From the NCBI GenBank assembly GCA_946402065.1, contig CAMIVR010000026.1, positions 1 through 43,707 of the forward strand: a stretch of DNA of 43,707 nucleotides. Reading direction: 5' to 3'. This DNA is from an uncultured Brevibacillus sp. GTDB taxonomy: Bacteria > Bacillota > Bacilli > Brevibacillales > Brevibacillaceae. Within the stretch, counting starts at the first letter, position 1. Every line of letters begins with the position of its first letter. A model generated the notes under the pieces. That model was not told the origin of the DNA, did no database searches, and saw nothing but the letters and a program-made list of their open reading frames with translations. Made by a program: the position numbers and the translations under genes. This document shows, piece by piece, positions 8,096 to 16,188 of the stretch.

Positions 8096-8336
8096 AGGCA
8101 ACTCCTTTTCCTCTGCAATCTCGTTCTACCATTTTATCATACAATTCCAAAACATCTTCACTCCGGTTCGAGAATACCCGGCTTCATCGGCTTTCTGCAT
8201 GAGGCGTCGCTTCTACCTCTGCTCTGGCGACACCGTTTTCCAGAAGAAAATAGAAAAAAACAGCAGGACATACAGGAAAATCAGGTGGAAGAATATAACT
8301 ATTTTAGGAATACATAAAAATAGGCAGGTTATCCAA

Positions 8337-10124
8337 ATGAACGTTTACCGCTCCTTGTTTGAAAATAATCCCGAAGCAGTTTACGCTTTAGATGCAGCTG
8401 GACGATTTACAGATGCCAATCCGGCCTGCAGCAAACTGTTTGGCTATGCTTGTGATGATCTGCTGCACAAACCGTTCACTTCGTTTCTGGCAAATCAAAC
8501 AAGTGAACGTACGCATGTGGAATTAATGGAAGCGGCAGAAGCGGGCAGATCGTCTACCGGCTCAATTGAGATCACTACGAAACAGGGTGTAATCATCACG
8601 GTGGAGCTTACTCTGTATCCGTTGAACGAAGGTGGGCGCTTCGCGGGAAGCTGGGCCATCGCCAAGCAGCGGCATGTTCATAGCAATACCCGCTACGTGC
8701 AGGTCAAGAGCGAGCCTCCCTTCTATCGAGACTTTTTGGAGCACTCGTACGACATCTTTACGGTATACGACGTCCAGTTTGTGCGGAAGTTTATCTCCCG
8801 CTCGGCCTTTATTCACCTCGGTCATCTGCCCGAATACTACATCGGGAAAGCATTGTTTGATCATGTCTACACCGACGATCGACAAGTGGTCCTCAACAAG
8901 TACTGCGAGCTCCTTTTGCTAAAGCTTCCGACCCAAATGGAATACCGCATGCCTCATCGGGATGGGCGGCTCCTCTGGTTTGAATCGCGAATTGTCCCTT
9001 TGCTTGCGGAAACCGGGGAAGTGAAAGAGTTTATCGGCGTGTCCCGCAATATCACAGAGCGCAAACAGGCGCTGGAGGCCATTCGCCAGACAGAGGAAAA
9101 ATATCGGCTCATCGCGGAAAATACGTTGGACATGATCCGCTTGATCGACAAAGATCGCAAGGTCATCTACGCTTCCCCCTCCCATGAAGCGGTTCTGGGC
9201 TACGCACCGTCGGAAATTATCGGCTCGATCAAATGTGAGCATGTCCATCCGGATGACTTTCCGATCACGATGGAAAAGCTGGAAGCCCTCATGCAGCAAA
9301 AAGTTCCGACAACAGCGGAGCTCCGCTACAAACACAAGCAAGGCCATTACGTCCTGCTGGAAATCGACGGGATCCCCCTTATGGATGACAATTCGGAGGT
9401 AAGCGGCGTTATCCTGGTTGCGCGGGACATCACGAAACGAAGAAAGACGGAAGAGCTTTTGCTGGAATCGGAAAAGCTGTCAGTCATCGGCGAGCTTGCC
9501 GCTGGCATCGCTCATGAGATCCGCAATCCGCTGACGTCAATCAAAGGCTTTATCCAACTGTTGCGTTCCACTACCGATCACTCCGGGGAATACTTTGACA
9601 TCATTTTATCGGAGCTTGACCGCATCAACTTTATCGTCAGCGAGCTGCTCGTCCTCTCCAGACCGCAAGTACATGAATACAAATACAAGAATCTGACGGA
9701 AATTCTGGAAAATGTGCTCATGCTGCTGGACACACAGGCGATCCTCAACAATGTCCGCATCTACACCAACATGCGGCTCACGCTGTTTCAAGTCAAGTGC
9801 GAGGAAAATCATCTGAAGCAAGTCTTTATCAATTTGCTGAAAAACGCCATCGAAGCCATGCCAAACGGGGGAAATATCATTATCCGCACAGAGACGGTCA
9901 ACCAGAACAGCGTCCGGTTAAGCTTCATCGACAATGGCTGCGGCATACCCGAAGAGCTGCTGCCCCGCCTCGGCGAGCCGTTTTACACGACGAAGGAAAA
10001 AGGCACGGGACTAGGCCTGATGGTCAGCTATAAAATCATTCGTGATCACGGCGGCACGATCAATATCAGCAGTAAAGTAAATGAGGGCACGACGGTCGAG
10101 ATCACCTTGCCTTGTCGGCTGTAA
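8337..10124 (+). CDS. Three-PAS sensor histidine kinase (sporulation-kinase-like)
   Basis: A 595-residue soluble histidine kinase without membrane segments. Three PAS domains lie at about 1-115, 128-243 and 252-370, the last two ending in the typical GVSRNITERK and LVARDITKRR. A HisKA domain follows with the phospho-accepting His393 in IAHEIRNPLT, then a HATPase domain (about 485-593) with the N box VFINLLKNAIEAM, G1 DNGCGIPEE and G2 GTGLGLMVS. The layout matches cytosolic phosphorelay kinases such as KinA/KinE that feed Spo0F. No response regulator gene is adjacent, so it is an orphan kinase. The ATG at 8337 has only a weak ribosome binding site (GGCAGG) but is where the first PAS domain starts; upstream codons look non-coding. 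A terminator follows at 10207. Confidence 0.88.
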   Translation: MNVYRSLFENNPEAVYALDAAGRFTDANPACSKLFGYACDDLLHKPFTSFLANQTSERTHVELMEAAEAGRSSTGSIEITTKQGVIITVELTLYPLNEGGRFAGSWAIAKQRHVHSNTRYVQVKSEPPFYRDFLEHSYDIFTVYDVQFVRKFISRSAFIHLGHLPEYYIGKALFDHVYTDDRQVVLNKYCELLLLKLPTQMEYRMPHRDGRLLWFESRIVPLLAETGEVKEFIGVSRNITERKQALEAIRQTEEKYRLIAENTLDMIRLIDKDRKVIYASPSHEAVLGYAPSEIIGSIKCEHVHPDDFPITMEKLEALMQQKVPTTAELRYKHKQGHYVLLEIDGIPLMDDNSEVSGVILVARDITKRRKTEELLLESEKLSVIGELAAGIAHEIRNPLTSIKGFIQLLRSTTDHSGEYFDIILSELDRINFIVSELLVLSRPQVHEYKYKNLTEILENVLMLLDTQAILNNVRIYTNMRLTLFQVKCEENHLKQVFINLLKNAIEAMPNGGNIIIRTETVNQNSVRLSFIDNGCGIPEELLPRLGEPFYTTKEKGTGLGLMVSYKIIRDHGGTINISSKVNEGTTVEITLPCRL

Positions 10125-10206
10125 TCAATCCGAAACGGATACCATGTCCGCCGATGTCCAAAGCGGGTTCAGCTACGAACAGTATCGCGGAACAAATCTG
10201 CTCACA

Positions 10207-10242
10207 GCTTCCACTTTCCCAAGGTGGAGGCGTTTCTTTTTT
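10207..10242 (+). terminator. Terminator after the histidine kinase gene
   Basis: CTTCCAC and GTGGAGG pair as a 7-base stem (one G-T pair) around a 9-base loop, followed by a T-rich run ending in six T. It is 80 bases after the kinase stop codon. Confidence 0.6.
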
Positions 10243-10324
10243 ACCTGAACCATTTCTTATTCCAACGCTGATCGCCCATGAATGACTAGCAGCAATCATC
10301 TGAACTAGATAGAGTGGAAAGAGG

Positions 10325-10516
10325 TTCATTGCCACTGACATGAATGCTGCCATGCTGGAGAATCCAGATACGCACAAGTGCGGTGCCAATTTTTCCATCT
10401 TTGGGCGCTGGGGTCTACCTGAAGATGTCGCTGACATTGCGGCATTTCTCGCCTCACCTGATCGCCGCTGGATCACCAGCCAACTCATTGATGCCAGCGG
10501 AGGCTCTCATCTCTAA
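10325..10516 (+). pseudogene. 3' remnant of a short-chain dehydrogenase gene
   Basis: This stretch encodes about 63 residues of a C-terminal SDR tail: FIATDMNAAML, then FGRWGLPEDVADIAAFLAS and the closing LIDASGGSHL before TAA. These match the region after the active site in classical SDRs (PG..xTDM, RxGxPEDIA, SxxxxWxTGQxIDxSGG). The Rossmann fold and catalytic Ser-Tyr-Lys part are missing, and no start with a ribosome binding site precedes it. It is therefore a relic of a deletion or an old insertion between the histidine kinase and the methyltransferase genes. It is not the 3' end of the SDR gene at 763-1470, whose own tail is different and intact. Confidence 0.7.
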
Positions 10517-10648
10517 GCTTGTTGAAAGCAAAACTCGTTGAAACAGCAAGGGAGCGCCACTGAAACACCCCTCTGCCCATCTGTTTGTCAGGTGGCGAGG
10601 GTTGTTTTCGCAGCGGCAGCTTTACCTTGCCTTGCCTTGCTTTGCGGG

Positions 10649-11410
10649 TTATTGTTTCACGGCAACGACCCGCAGTCTTTTGTAATCGGCTATCCACTCG
10701 CTTCCACTGTACAGGGAAGGTTTAATACGGGCAATCGCCTTTTCCGCAAGCGCCTCTTTCACTTCCTGCGACATGCCGGCAAAAAACGGCTCACAAAAAG
10801 TCGCAAACCACTGGGCTAACCCGGCTTCGCCATCTGCCAATGGCGTAGGTCGGTCAAAATGAATCGCGTAGACGACGCGGAAGCCGGCCCGCTCCAACAA
10901 GCTCGTATACTCACCTAAAGAGGGGAAATACCACGGGTTGCGCTCATTCGCATCGAACCCGTTTTCGTTAAGTACTGCGCTGATGCCCTCGACAATCGCC
11001 TGGACGTTCCCTTTGCCCCCGAATTCCGCTACAAGCCGCCCGCCCGGCTTTAATGCCAGGGCTATGCTCTGAACGACCAATTCCGGCCGCTTCATCCAGT
11101 GCAATGCCGCATTGGAAAAGATCGCGTCAAATTGGCAAGCGCTGCGGAATGTTTCCGCATCGCCAACGGAAAAATCCAGGTCTGGAAATTTTTCTTTTGC
11201 CTTGGCGATCATCGATTCCGATAAATCCACGCCAGTGACAGCTGCGCCACTCCGGGCGATCTGCTCCGTCAGATCGCCTGTCCCACAGCCGAGATCAAGA
11301 ATCTGCTCGCCCGGCTTGGGTTGCAGCAGTTCGATTACCCCTCTGCCGTACCCCGATACAAAACTCATTTTGTCATCATACAGCGTCGCATTCCAGCGAT
11401 TTGTCGCCAT
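10649..11410 (-). CDS. Class I SAM-dependent methyltransferase
   Basis: A 253-residue Rossmann-fold methyltransferase resembling trans-aconitate methyltransferases and UbiE/Coq5-like enzymes. Motif I is LDLGCGTGDLT (near residue 35), the acidic ribose-binding end of strand 2 is GVDLSESMI, and DAETF marks the adenine contact; SNAALHWM and LKPGGRLVAEFGG are the later motifs. The C-terminal third carries the substrate cap, with PWYFPSLGEYTSLLERAGF typical of Tam-like proteins. The substrate cannot be told from sequence. The ATG at 11410 is preceded by AGAGGAGG at about 8 bases; an upstream in-frame extension of 31 codons is unlikely. It is a single-gene unit between yraN and the SDR remnant. Confidence 0.85.
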   Translation of the reverse strand: MATNRWNATLYDDKMSFVSGYGRGVIELLQPKPGEQILDLGCGTGDLTEQIARSGAAVTGVDLSESMIAKAKEKFPDLDFSVGDAETFRSACQFDAIFSNAALHWMKRPELVVQSIALALKPGGRLVAEFGGKGNVQAIVEGISAVLNENGFDANERNPWYFPSLGEYTSLLERAGFRVVYAIHFDRPTPLADGEAGLAQWFATFCEPFFAGMSQEVKEALAEKAIARIKPSLYSGSEWIADYKRLRVVAVKQ

Positions 11411-11845
11411 GTTGCGGCCTCCTCTTGTCACGCCTTGAACGTCTCCATGTTTATGTCCGGCGTTTGCTCCGGTTACCTTCTGTTTTATCAGCTTTTTATA
11501 CATAAGTCCAATCTATAAATACTCTTGGTTAGATAGTTTTTACCTATACAAAAGACGCTTTACCGCTTCATTTCCCCTGGCCGTTTGATAAAATCCGGCA
11601 TTGCCGCAATTACGTCGGGCATTCGACCATTATTGGAAATCGCAGCTGCGCCGGGCTTATCATGATGACTTTTGGTTGCGACGATGTCCCGCCCCCCCAA
11701 AAAAAGGACCCTCCGAGAGGATTCGGAGGGCTAACATGATGTTTGGAGGAGTTCATCGCGTCGAGTACAGTACATAGTACGCATAAATGCCCCCCTCTGC
11801 TTTAGACTCCTCCCCAGTAGGCAGCCTAATTGTTGGGGACATCCG
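11411..11845. other. Gap between yraN and the methyltransferase gene
   Basis: No convincing gene in this 435-base stretch. It contains the yraN terminator (11695-11731). A short minus-strand open frame ending at 11560 reads like a piece of protein but has no ribosome binding site. The part nearest the methyltransferase gene would hold its promoter; no clear -35/-10 pair was recognised. Confidence 0.5.
11695..11731 (-). terminator. Terminator of the yraN transcript
   Basis: On the minus strand CCCTCCGA, a 6-base loop and TCGGAGGG form an 8-base-pair stem followed by seven T after a short GGTCC spacer. It closes the long minus-strand cluster downstream of yraN. Confidence 0.7.
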
Positions 11846-12205
11846 TCAAAAGGCGTTTCGCAGGTGGACGATTTCCGGAGCCTTGCCATACCGACAGGAA
11901 ATCGCAATCGCGTCAAAGCGAATTCCGCTGGCGCCGACGTGCTGCTCCTGCATGTATGTGAGAGCGAGTTCACGCAGCTTGACCTGTTTTTGCCTGGTGA
12001 TCGCCTCTAACGGCGTTCCGAAGGCAGTCGACTTACGCGTTTTTACTTCGATAAACACGAGTGTCTCGCCGTCCTTGGCAACCAGATCGATTTCACCACG
12101 GGCAGTCCGATAATTGCGATTGAGAATGATGTAGGCTTGCTTGCGCAAATAATCTGCAGCCAGGTCTTCCCCTAACCGTCCCAATGCGATCCGGCTTTTC
12201 GTCAT
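11846..12205 (-). CDS. yraN: YraN family (UPF0102) nuclease-fold protein
   Basis: A 119-residue member of the UPF0102/YraN family, a small protein with a restriction-endonuclease-like fold. The N-terminus has LGRLGEDLAADYLRK and the core RNYRTARGEIDLVAKDGETLVFIEVKTRK. This is the PD-(D/E)xK pattern, with Glu and Asp of GEIDLV and the E-x-K of IEVKTR. Family function is not established; a role in recombination or replication-linked processing is suspected. Length is normal for the family. Its ATG overlaps the stop of the FlhB-like gene by four bases (ATGA), indicating translational coupling at the end of the rnhB-ylqG-ylqH unit. Confidence 0.92.
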   Translation of the reverse strand: MTKSRIALGRLGEDLAADYLRKQAYIILNRNYRTARGEIDLVAKDGETLVFIEVKTRKSTAFGTPLEAITRQKQVKLRELALTYMQEQHVGASGIRFDAIAISCRYGKAPEIVHLRNAF

Positions 12206-12486
12206 AGTGATTTCCCCTGCTTGTCCAGGCGGTAGACGAGTGCGAGAATCTCGGCGACAACCTGGTACAGCTCCGGCGGGATTTGCTGATTCAGGTCCAG
12301 CTTCCCGAGTACCTCGACCAATGACGGATCTTGCTGGATGGGAATGCTGTGCTCCTGTGCTTTGGCCAAAATGTTATCAGCGATATATCCCTTCCCTTTT
12401 GCTACTACGACAGGCGCATCCGTTACACCAGCTTGGTAGCGCAGCGCCACTGCCTGCTTGCGTTTCATGAATGTCTCATCGGTCAT
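12202..12486 (-). CDS. FlhB C-terminal-domain homologue (YlqH type)
   Basis: A 94-residue stand-alone version of the cytoplasmic C-terminal domain of FlhB, the flagellar type III export switch protein. It has the family pattern AVALRYQAGVTDAPVVVAKGKGYIADNILAKAQEHSIPI followed by an LGKLDLNQQIPPELYQVVAEILA helix. The autocleavage NPTH loop of true FlhB is not present; the corresponding site reads VTDAPVV. There is no membrane part. It matches B. subtilis YlqH in position and size. Its ATG overlaps the ylqG stop by four bases and its stop overlaps the yraN start by four, so three genes are translationally coupled. Function is unknown; pairing with a FliK-like protein recalls the FliK-FlhB length-control pair. 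Confidence 0.88.
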   Translation of the reverse strand: MTDETFMKRKQAVALRYQAGVTDAPVVVAKGKGYIADNILAKAQEHSIPIQQDPSLVEVLGKLDLNQQIPPELYQVVAEILALVYRLDKQGKSL

Positions 12487-14294
12487 ATGCGTATATCCAT
12501 CCGTTTGTAGTCAGACATCAGGCTGCTTTTGCCCTGGGGTGTTGCTGTCTTTTCCGGTTCGCGGGGAATCGGCAGACTGCGCAAATTGGAGAGCTGGTAC
12601 CCCAAATCGCGCAAGTTCGCGGAAAATTCCCGTTTGGCTGCAGGCAAAAAGCTATCGACCCAGCTTGCGTTCGTAAAAATCTGTACGTTAATGATGCGAT
12701 TCACAATCGCCACATCGACCATCGTGATTCCCATATGGGCCAAATCGAGGTTAAAAAACAAGCGGCAGTTATCGGTGTCCAGTTGGCCTCCGTCCTGTTT
12801 TTTGGCTTCGATCTGGACATAGGCTGTCTCGTCTCCGTGCTCTGTCCGCAGCGGAACCTGCATGACGACTTGTGAAATCAATTGATTGGGCGGCTGCACA
12901 AGCATCAGCTGCTGCCCCGTGATTTGCTGCAGCAGCGATTCCGCAGCTTCGCGCAGTTCATTGGGAACAGCGTGTGCTGGCGCCTGGGAGAGCTGCAGCA
13001 AGAGTGATTTGACATTGTCCAGACCATCATGAACAAAAGCTTCACTGCCTCTGGCGGCAGCCGCGTAGTGGATAATCTCGCGCTCATGCATGACGCCCAG
13101 TTGCCGCAGCATGGCTTTTATCGGGTCGGCATTATCCGCCAGCTGCCCCGCTCCCTTAGCAGCGGAATCGATTGCATCGTTATGCACACCAACTGTCCCT
13201 GCATGTGTTACCGCAGTCTTTCGCTGATCAGCCTGCGTCTGCCCGACAGGAGGTTCCGTTCCCCTTGGCAGTTGATTGCCCGATACATCGGTTGCTTTTC
13301 CCGCCAGTTGATCCACCTGCGGCACATTCGCGTTCGCTGGTCTATCATGAAGAACCGCATCTTGCGGCAAACGGCCTGGCTGCACCGTTCCTCCCAAGGC
13401 CAAGTCAGGTTTGCCTGCAGTCTGGGTGATGTCCGCTGAGACAGTTTCCCCGGCAGGAAGCGTGGATGACGGCTGTCCCTGCACCGGCGTCTGACGACTG
13501 TTCGCATTCGTGGCGCCCTGTTGTTCGTCAGTCCCACCAGCACCGGATACGTCTCCACCTACTAACAATGGCAAATTGACTAATTTCTCACGTACCTGCA
13601 GGACCAATTGCTTCGCGTCAACCTGTCCGCTTTGTGCCGGCAACGGCTGCGCTCCTGAGCCTGCCTGCGCTTTTTCCATTACCGGCTTCCCCTCGGGCTC
13701 AGTACCTGTCTGGGCAAGAAACTGATCGATCTGCTGCACAAAAGACTGCAGCTTGCTGCTTAACGGCTGGTCGGAGAGAAATGCCTTGAGTGCGCCAACC
13801 ACATCGCTCGTCAGCGGCAGGCTGCGCTTCATTGCCAGCATGAAAGCATCTACGGTTGCCCCGGAAACTCCCTGCCCTTTCGCTACCTGGGTAAATGCTT
13901 GTACGATCTCCTTGCTGACCGGCGCATTCTGGTTTACCAATTCCTGAACGATGGTCTTGCTCTCCCTCGGGTCTGTGATCCCAAGCGACTTCATCAAGCC
14001 ATCAAGCGAGCCGTTCTGGACTTCGGCGGGCGCATCCGGATTGGTCAGCACTTTCAGCGTAACCATGCCAGAGGACGGCTGTACCTGCAGCCATGCCTTC
14101 TGCCCCGCTTCCAGGCTTGCTTCCAGCTTGGCGACAACCTGCAGGCCGCCAATTTGCACGAGTGCCATATTTTCCGGATACAGCTTTTGCACTACGCCGC
14201 GAAACACCTGGCCAGGCGAAAATTCAATCGTCTTCTGCCCGCCCACTGTGGCGCGGTTCATCATTGCACTGATTAACTGAGATGCTTGCAGCAT
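12483..14294 (-). CDS. YlqG-type protein with FliK-like C-terminal domain
   Basis: A 603-residue protein. The N-terminal 80 residues are structured (FSPGQVFRGVVQKLYPENMALVQIGG, a beta-rich fold). A long helical and then Gln/Gly/Pro-rich low-complexity middle (about 200-380) follows. The C-terminal ~130 residues (QVPLRTEHGDETAYVQIEA, CRLFFNLDLAHMGITMVDVAIV, then a hydrophilic helical tail) resemble the hook-length control (Flg_hook, FliK C-terminal) domain. There is no signal peptide. B. subtilis YlqG holds the same position between rnhB and ylqH. True FliK interacts with FlhB; here an FlhB-like domain protein is encoded immediately downstream, with overlapping stop and start. A start ATG at 14294 follows GGAGGAG. 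Biological role unknown. Confidence 0.8.
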   Translation of the reverse strand: MLQASQLISAMMNRATVGGQKTIEFSPGQVFRGVVQKLYPENMALVQIGGLQVVAKLEASLEAGQKAWLQVQPSSGMVTLKVLTNPDAPAEVQNGSLDGLMKSLGITDPRESKTIVQELVNQNAPVSKEIVQAFTQVAKGQGVSGATVDAFMLAMKRSLPLTSDVVGALKAFLSDQPLSSKLQSFVQQIDQFLAQTGTEPEGKPVMEKAQAGSGAQPLPAQSGQVDAKQLVLQVREKLVNLPLLVGGDVSGAGGTDEQQGATNANSRQTPVQGQPSSTLPAGETVSADITQTAGKPDLALGGTVQPGRLPQDAVLHDRPANANVPQVDQLAGKATDVSGNQLPRGTEPPVGQTQADQRKTAVTHAGTVGVHNDAIDSAAKGAGQLADNADPIKAMLRQLGVMHEREIIHYAAAARGSEAFVHDGLDNVKSLLLQLSQAPAHAVPNELREAAESLLQQITGQQLMLVQPPNQLISQVVMQVPLRTEHGDETAYVQIEAKKQDGGQLDTDNCRLFFNLDLAHMGITMVDVAIVNRIINVQIFTNASWVDSFLPAAKREFSANLRDLGYQLSNLRSLPIPREPEKTATPQGKSSLMSDYKRMDIRI

Positions 14295-14335
14295 ATCGCT
14301 CCTCCTCCCCTCCGTTCATCTGGTCAGCGTACGCC

Positions 14336-15112
14336 CTACACCCACTCCTTGACGCCGGTAAAGCTGAAGCGGTGAATCGGAGTAGGCCCGTGTTTTTCGA
14401 TTGCTTGCAAATGCTCTTTTGTGCCGTAGCCGGCATTTTTTTCGAATCCGTACTCGGGGTATTCACGCGCGTATTCAGCCATCATAGCATCACGCGTCAC
14501 CTTGGCAACGACCGACGCGGCGGCAATCGAAACACTTGCGGCATCCCCGCCGATAATCGACATTTGTTCATGCGGAAGATCGGGGAGATGGACGGCGTCG
14601 ATGAGACAGACGTCTATGTCTACCGTCAGCGACGAAATCGCCATCCGCATCGCCTCGCGGGTCGCTTCCAGGATATTGATTTGATCAATCCGGGCAGGCT
14701 CGACGATTCCTACGCCTACCCCCAGAGCCGCTTGTTTGATTTGCTCGCAAAAGTGCTTGCGCTTCTCTTCCGTCAGTTTTTTTGAATCGTCCAGTCCTGG
14801 CAAGACGAACGTCTCCGGCAACGCCACGGCGCAAGCGACGACCGGTCCGGCGAGCGGCCCCCTGCCCACCTCATCGATGCCGACAATGACCTGTTTGCCT
14901 TGCTGTCTGAGGGTGCGTTCATGCAGATTCATCCGCTCCCACTTGTCCGCCAGCTCTTGCCGTTGCTTCGCCCGCTGCAGCAGCTGGGCAGCGAGCTGAT
15001 TCACGCCTTTGCGGCGGTCGGCTTGCAATTGCGCAATCAGCTCATCGGATACTTCTGTCAACAGTTCCAGCTGTTTATGTATTTCTGTTATCGACATATT
15101 CGCAATGTTCAT
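14336..15112 (-). CDS. rnhB: Ribonuclease HII
   Basis: A 258-residue RNase HII, which cleaves the RNA strand of RNA-DNA hybrids and removes single ribonucleotides from DNA. The catalytic DEDD residues are seen in VGIDEVGRGPLAGPVVA (Asp, Glu) and CLIDAVHLPDL (Asp), with the GDAASVSIAAASVVAKVTRD helix and YGFEKNAGYGTKEHL closing the active site. An N-terminal 70-residue helical extension (EIHKQLELL through LQADRRKGVNQ) is as in the B. subtilis enzyme. The ATG at 15112 is chosen for matching N-terminal length; the ribosome binding site (GGGAGAGA) is weak and ATG 15121 is an alternative. A terminator lies between it and the upstream rbgA. Confidence 0.95.
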   Translation of the reverse strand: MNIANMSITEIHKQLELLTEVSDELIAQLQADRRKGVNQLAAQLLQRAKQRQELADKWERMNLHERTLRQQGKQVIVGIDEVGRGPLAGPVVACAVALPETFVLPGLDDSKKLTEEKRKHFCEQIKQAALGVGVGIVEPARIDQINILEATREAMRMAISSLTVDIDVCLIDAVHLPDLPHEQMSIIGGDAASVSIAAASVVAKVTRDAMMAEYAREYPEYGFEKNAGYGTKEHLQAIEKHGPTPIHRFSFTGVKEWV

Positions 15113-15218
15113 TGACACCATTCTCTCCCATAGGTATGTCTGTCTCTTTTCCATTTTGAAGATAGACAAGCCATCCGTCAATTATTTATCAGCAGCTACG
15201 GGAAAGCGGAGCAATAAG

Positions 15219-15251
15219 AAAAAACGCCTTCCCCCTCGGTTGGCGTTTTTT
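15219..15251 (-). terminator. Terminator between rbgA and rnhB
   Basis: AAAAAACGCC (15219-15228) and GGCGTTTTTT (15242-15251) are perfectly complementary around a 13-base loop, giving a stem with A and T runs that works on either strand. It begins just after the rbgA stop codon at 15253, so rnhB probably depends on read-through or its own promoter. Confidence 0.75.
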
Positions 15252-15252
15252 C

Positions 15253-16152
15253 CTAGCTATCTTCCAGTAGCGATGTCGGCTTGCCGATCGGCTGATCGGT
15301 CAGCCAGTCCGCCGGACGTTCCAGCGTTACCGTACCCAGCTTGCCTGAGCGCAGCTCGCGCAAAAAAATCTCGGCCGCTTTGTCGTAATCGATGTGCCCG
15401 CCAGAGACGACACAGCCGCGCTTTCGGCCGATCTCCTCGAGCATTTGCAAACGGTCTTCCGGCAGCTCCTTCAGCTTAAAGCGCTCTGCCAGTTGCTCGG
15501 GATAGTAGTGCATCATGTAGCTGATGACGAACAGTGCCACTTCGCCAAAATCAATCAATTCATCCTTGATCGCGCCGCTGGCAGCCAGGCGCAAGCCGAC
15601 CATCTGATCTTCGAACTTCGGCCAGAGAATCCCTGGCGTATCAAGCAACTCCAGTTTGTCACCCATTTTGACCCACATCTGTGCTTTGGTGACTGCCGGG
15701 CGATCGCCTGTTTGGGCGACAGCGCGCTTGGCCAGACGGTTGATCAGGGAAGACTTGCCGACATTCGGTATGCCGAGAATCATGATGCGCACGGCTCTTG
15801 CCTGCATGCCGCGTTCCGTGCGCTTGTTGAGCATGTCGGCAGCAAGCTCGGCGCAGAGCTCCGGCAAACGTGCGACACCCTTGCCGCTGAGTGCATCGAT
15901 CGGCAATGTCCGCAATCCTTGTTCCTTGAAATACTGGATCCATTCCGTTGTCGCCTTGTCGTCCGCCAGGTCCGCCTTGTTCAGCAGGATCAGGCGAGGC
16001 TTTTCACTGACGATCTCATCAATCATCGGGTTGCGGCTGGACAATGGCAATCGGGCATCCAGAAGCTCGATGACGACATCGATCTGCTTCAGTCGTTCCG
16101 TCACCTGCCGGCGTGCCTTGGCCATATGGCCAGGAAACCATTGAATGTTCAT
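15253..16152 (-). CDS. rbgA: Ribosome biogenesis GTPase RbgA (YlqF)
   Basis: A 299-residue circularly permuted GTPase needed for late 50S subunit assembly. It begins IQWFPGHMAKA, an RbgA hallmark. The GTPase motifs appear in permuted order: G4 LLNKADLAD, then G1 GIPNVGKSSLIN, G2 PAVTKA and G3 LDTPGIL. The C-terminal ANTAR-like helical domain (about 220-285) contacts rRNA. The ATG at 16152 is 8-9 bases after AGGTG; a GTG four codons upstream is possible. It follows the signal peptidase gene by 36 bases on the same strand and ends at a strong terminator. Confidence 0.96.
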   Translation of the reverse strand: MNIQWFPGHMAKARRQVTERLKQIDVVIELLDARLPLSSRNPMIDEIVSEKPRLILLNKADLADDKATTEWIQYFKEQGLRTLPIDALSGKGVARLPELCAELAADMLNKRTERGMQARAVRIMILGIPNVGKSSLINRLAKRAVAQTGDRPAVTKAQMWVKMGDKLELLDTPGILWPKFEDQMVGLRLAASGAIKDELIDFGEVALFVISYMMHYYPEQLAERFKLKELPEDRLQMLEEIGRKRGCVVSGGHIDYDKAAEIFLRELRSGKLGTVTLERPADWLTDQPIGKPTSLLEDS

Positions 16153-16188
16153 GCGGTGTTTCACCTACTTCTTTTCCACTGGGTACTG

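Noticed and set aside
10102..10488. Minus-strand 128-codon frame after the histidine kinase
   Set aside because: It is antisense to the recognisable SDR remnant and its composition is not protein-like.
11560..11700. Short minus-strand frame reading like a protein tail (contains VIAAMPDFIKRPGEMKR)
   Set aside because: No ribosome binding site or ATG start; its upstream end runs into the yraN terminator. Could be a remnant, but no family was recognised.
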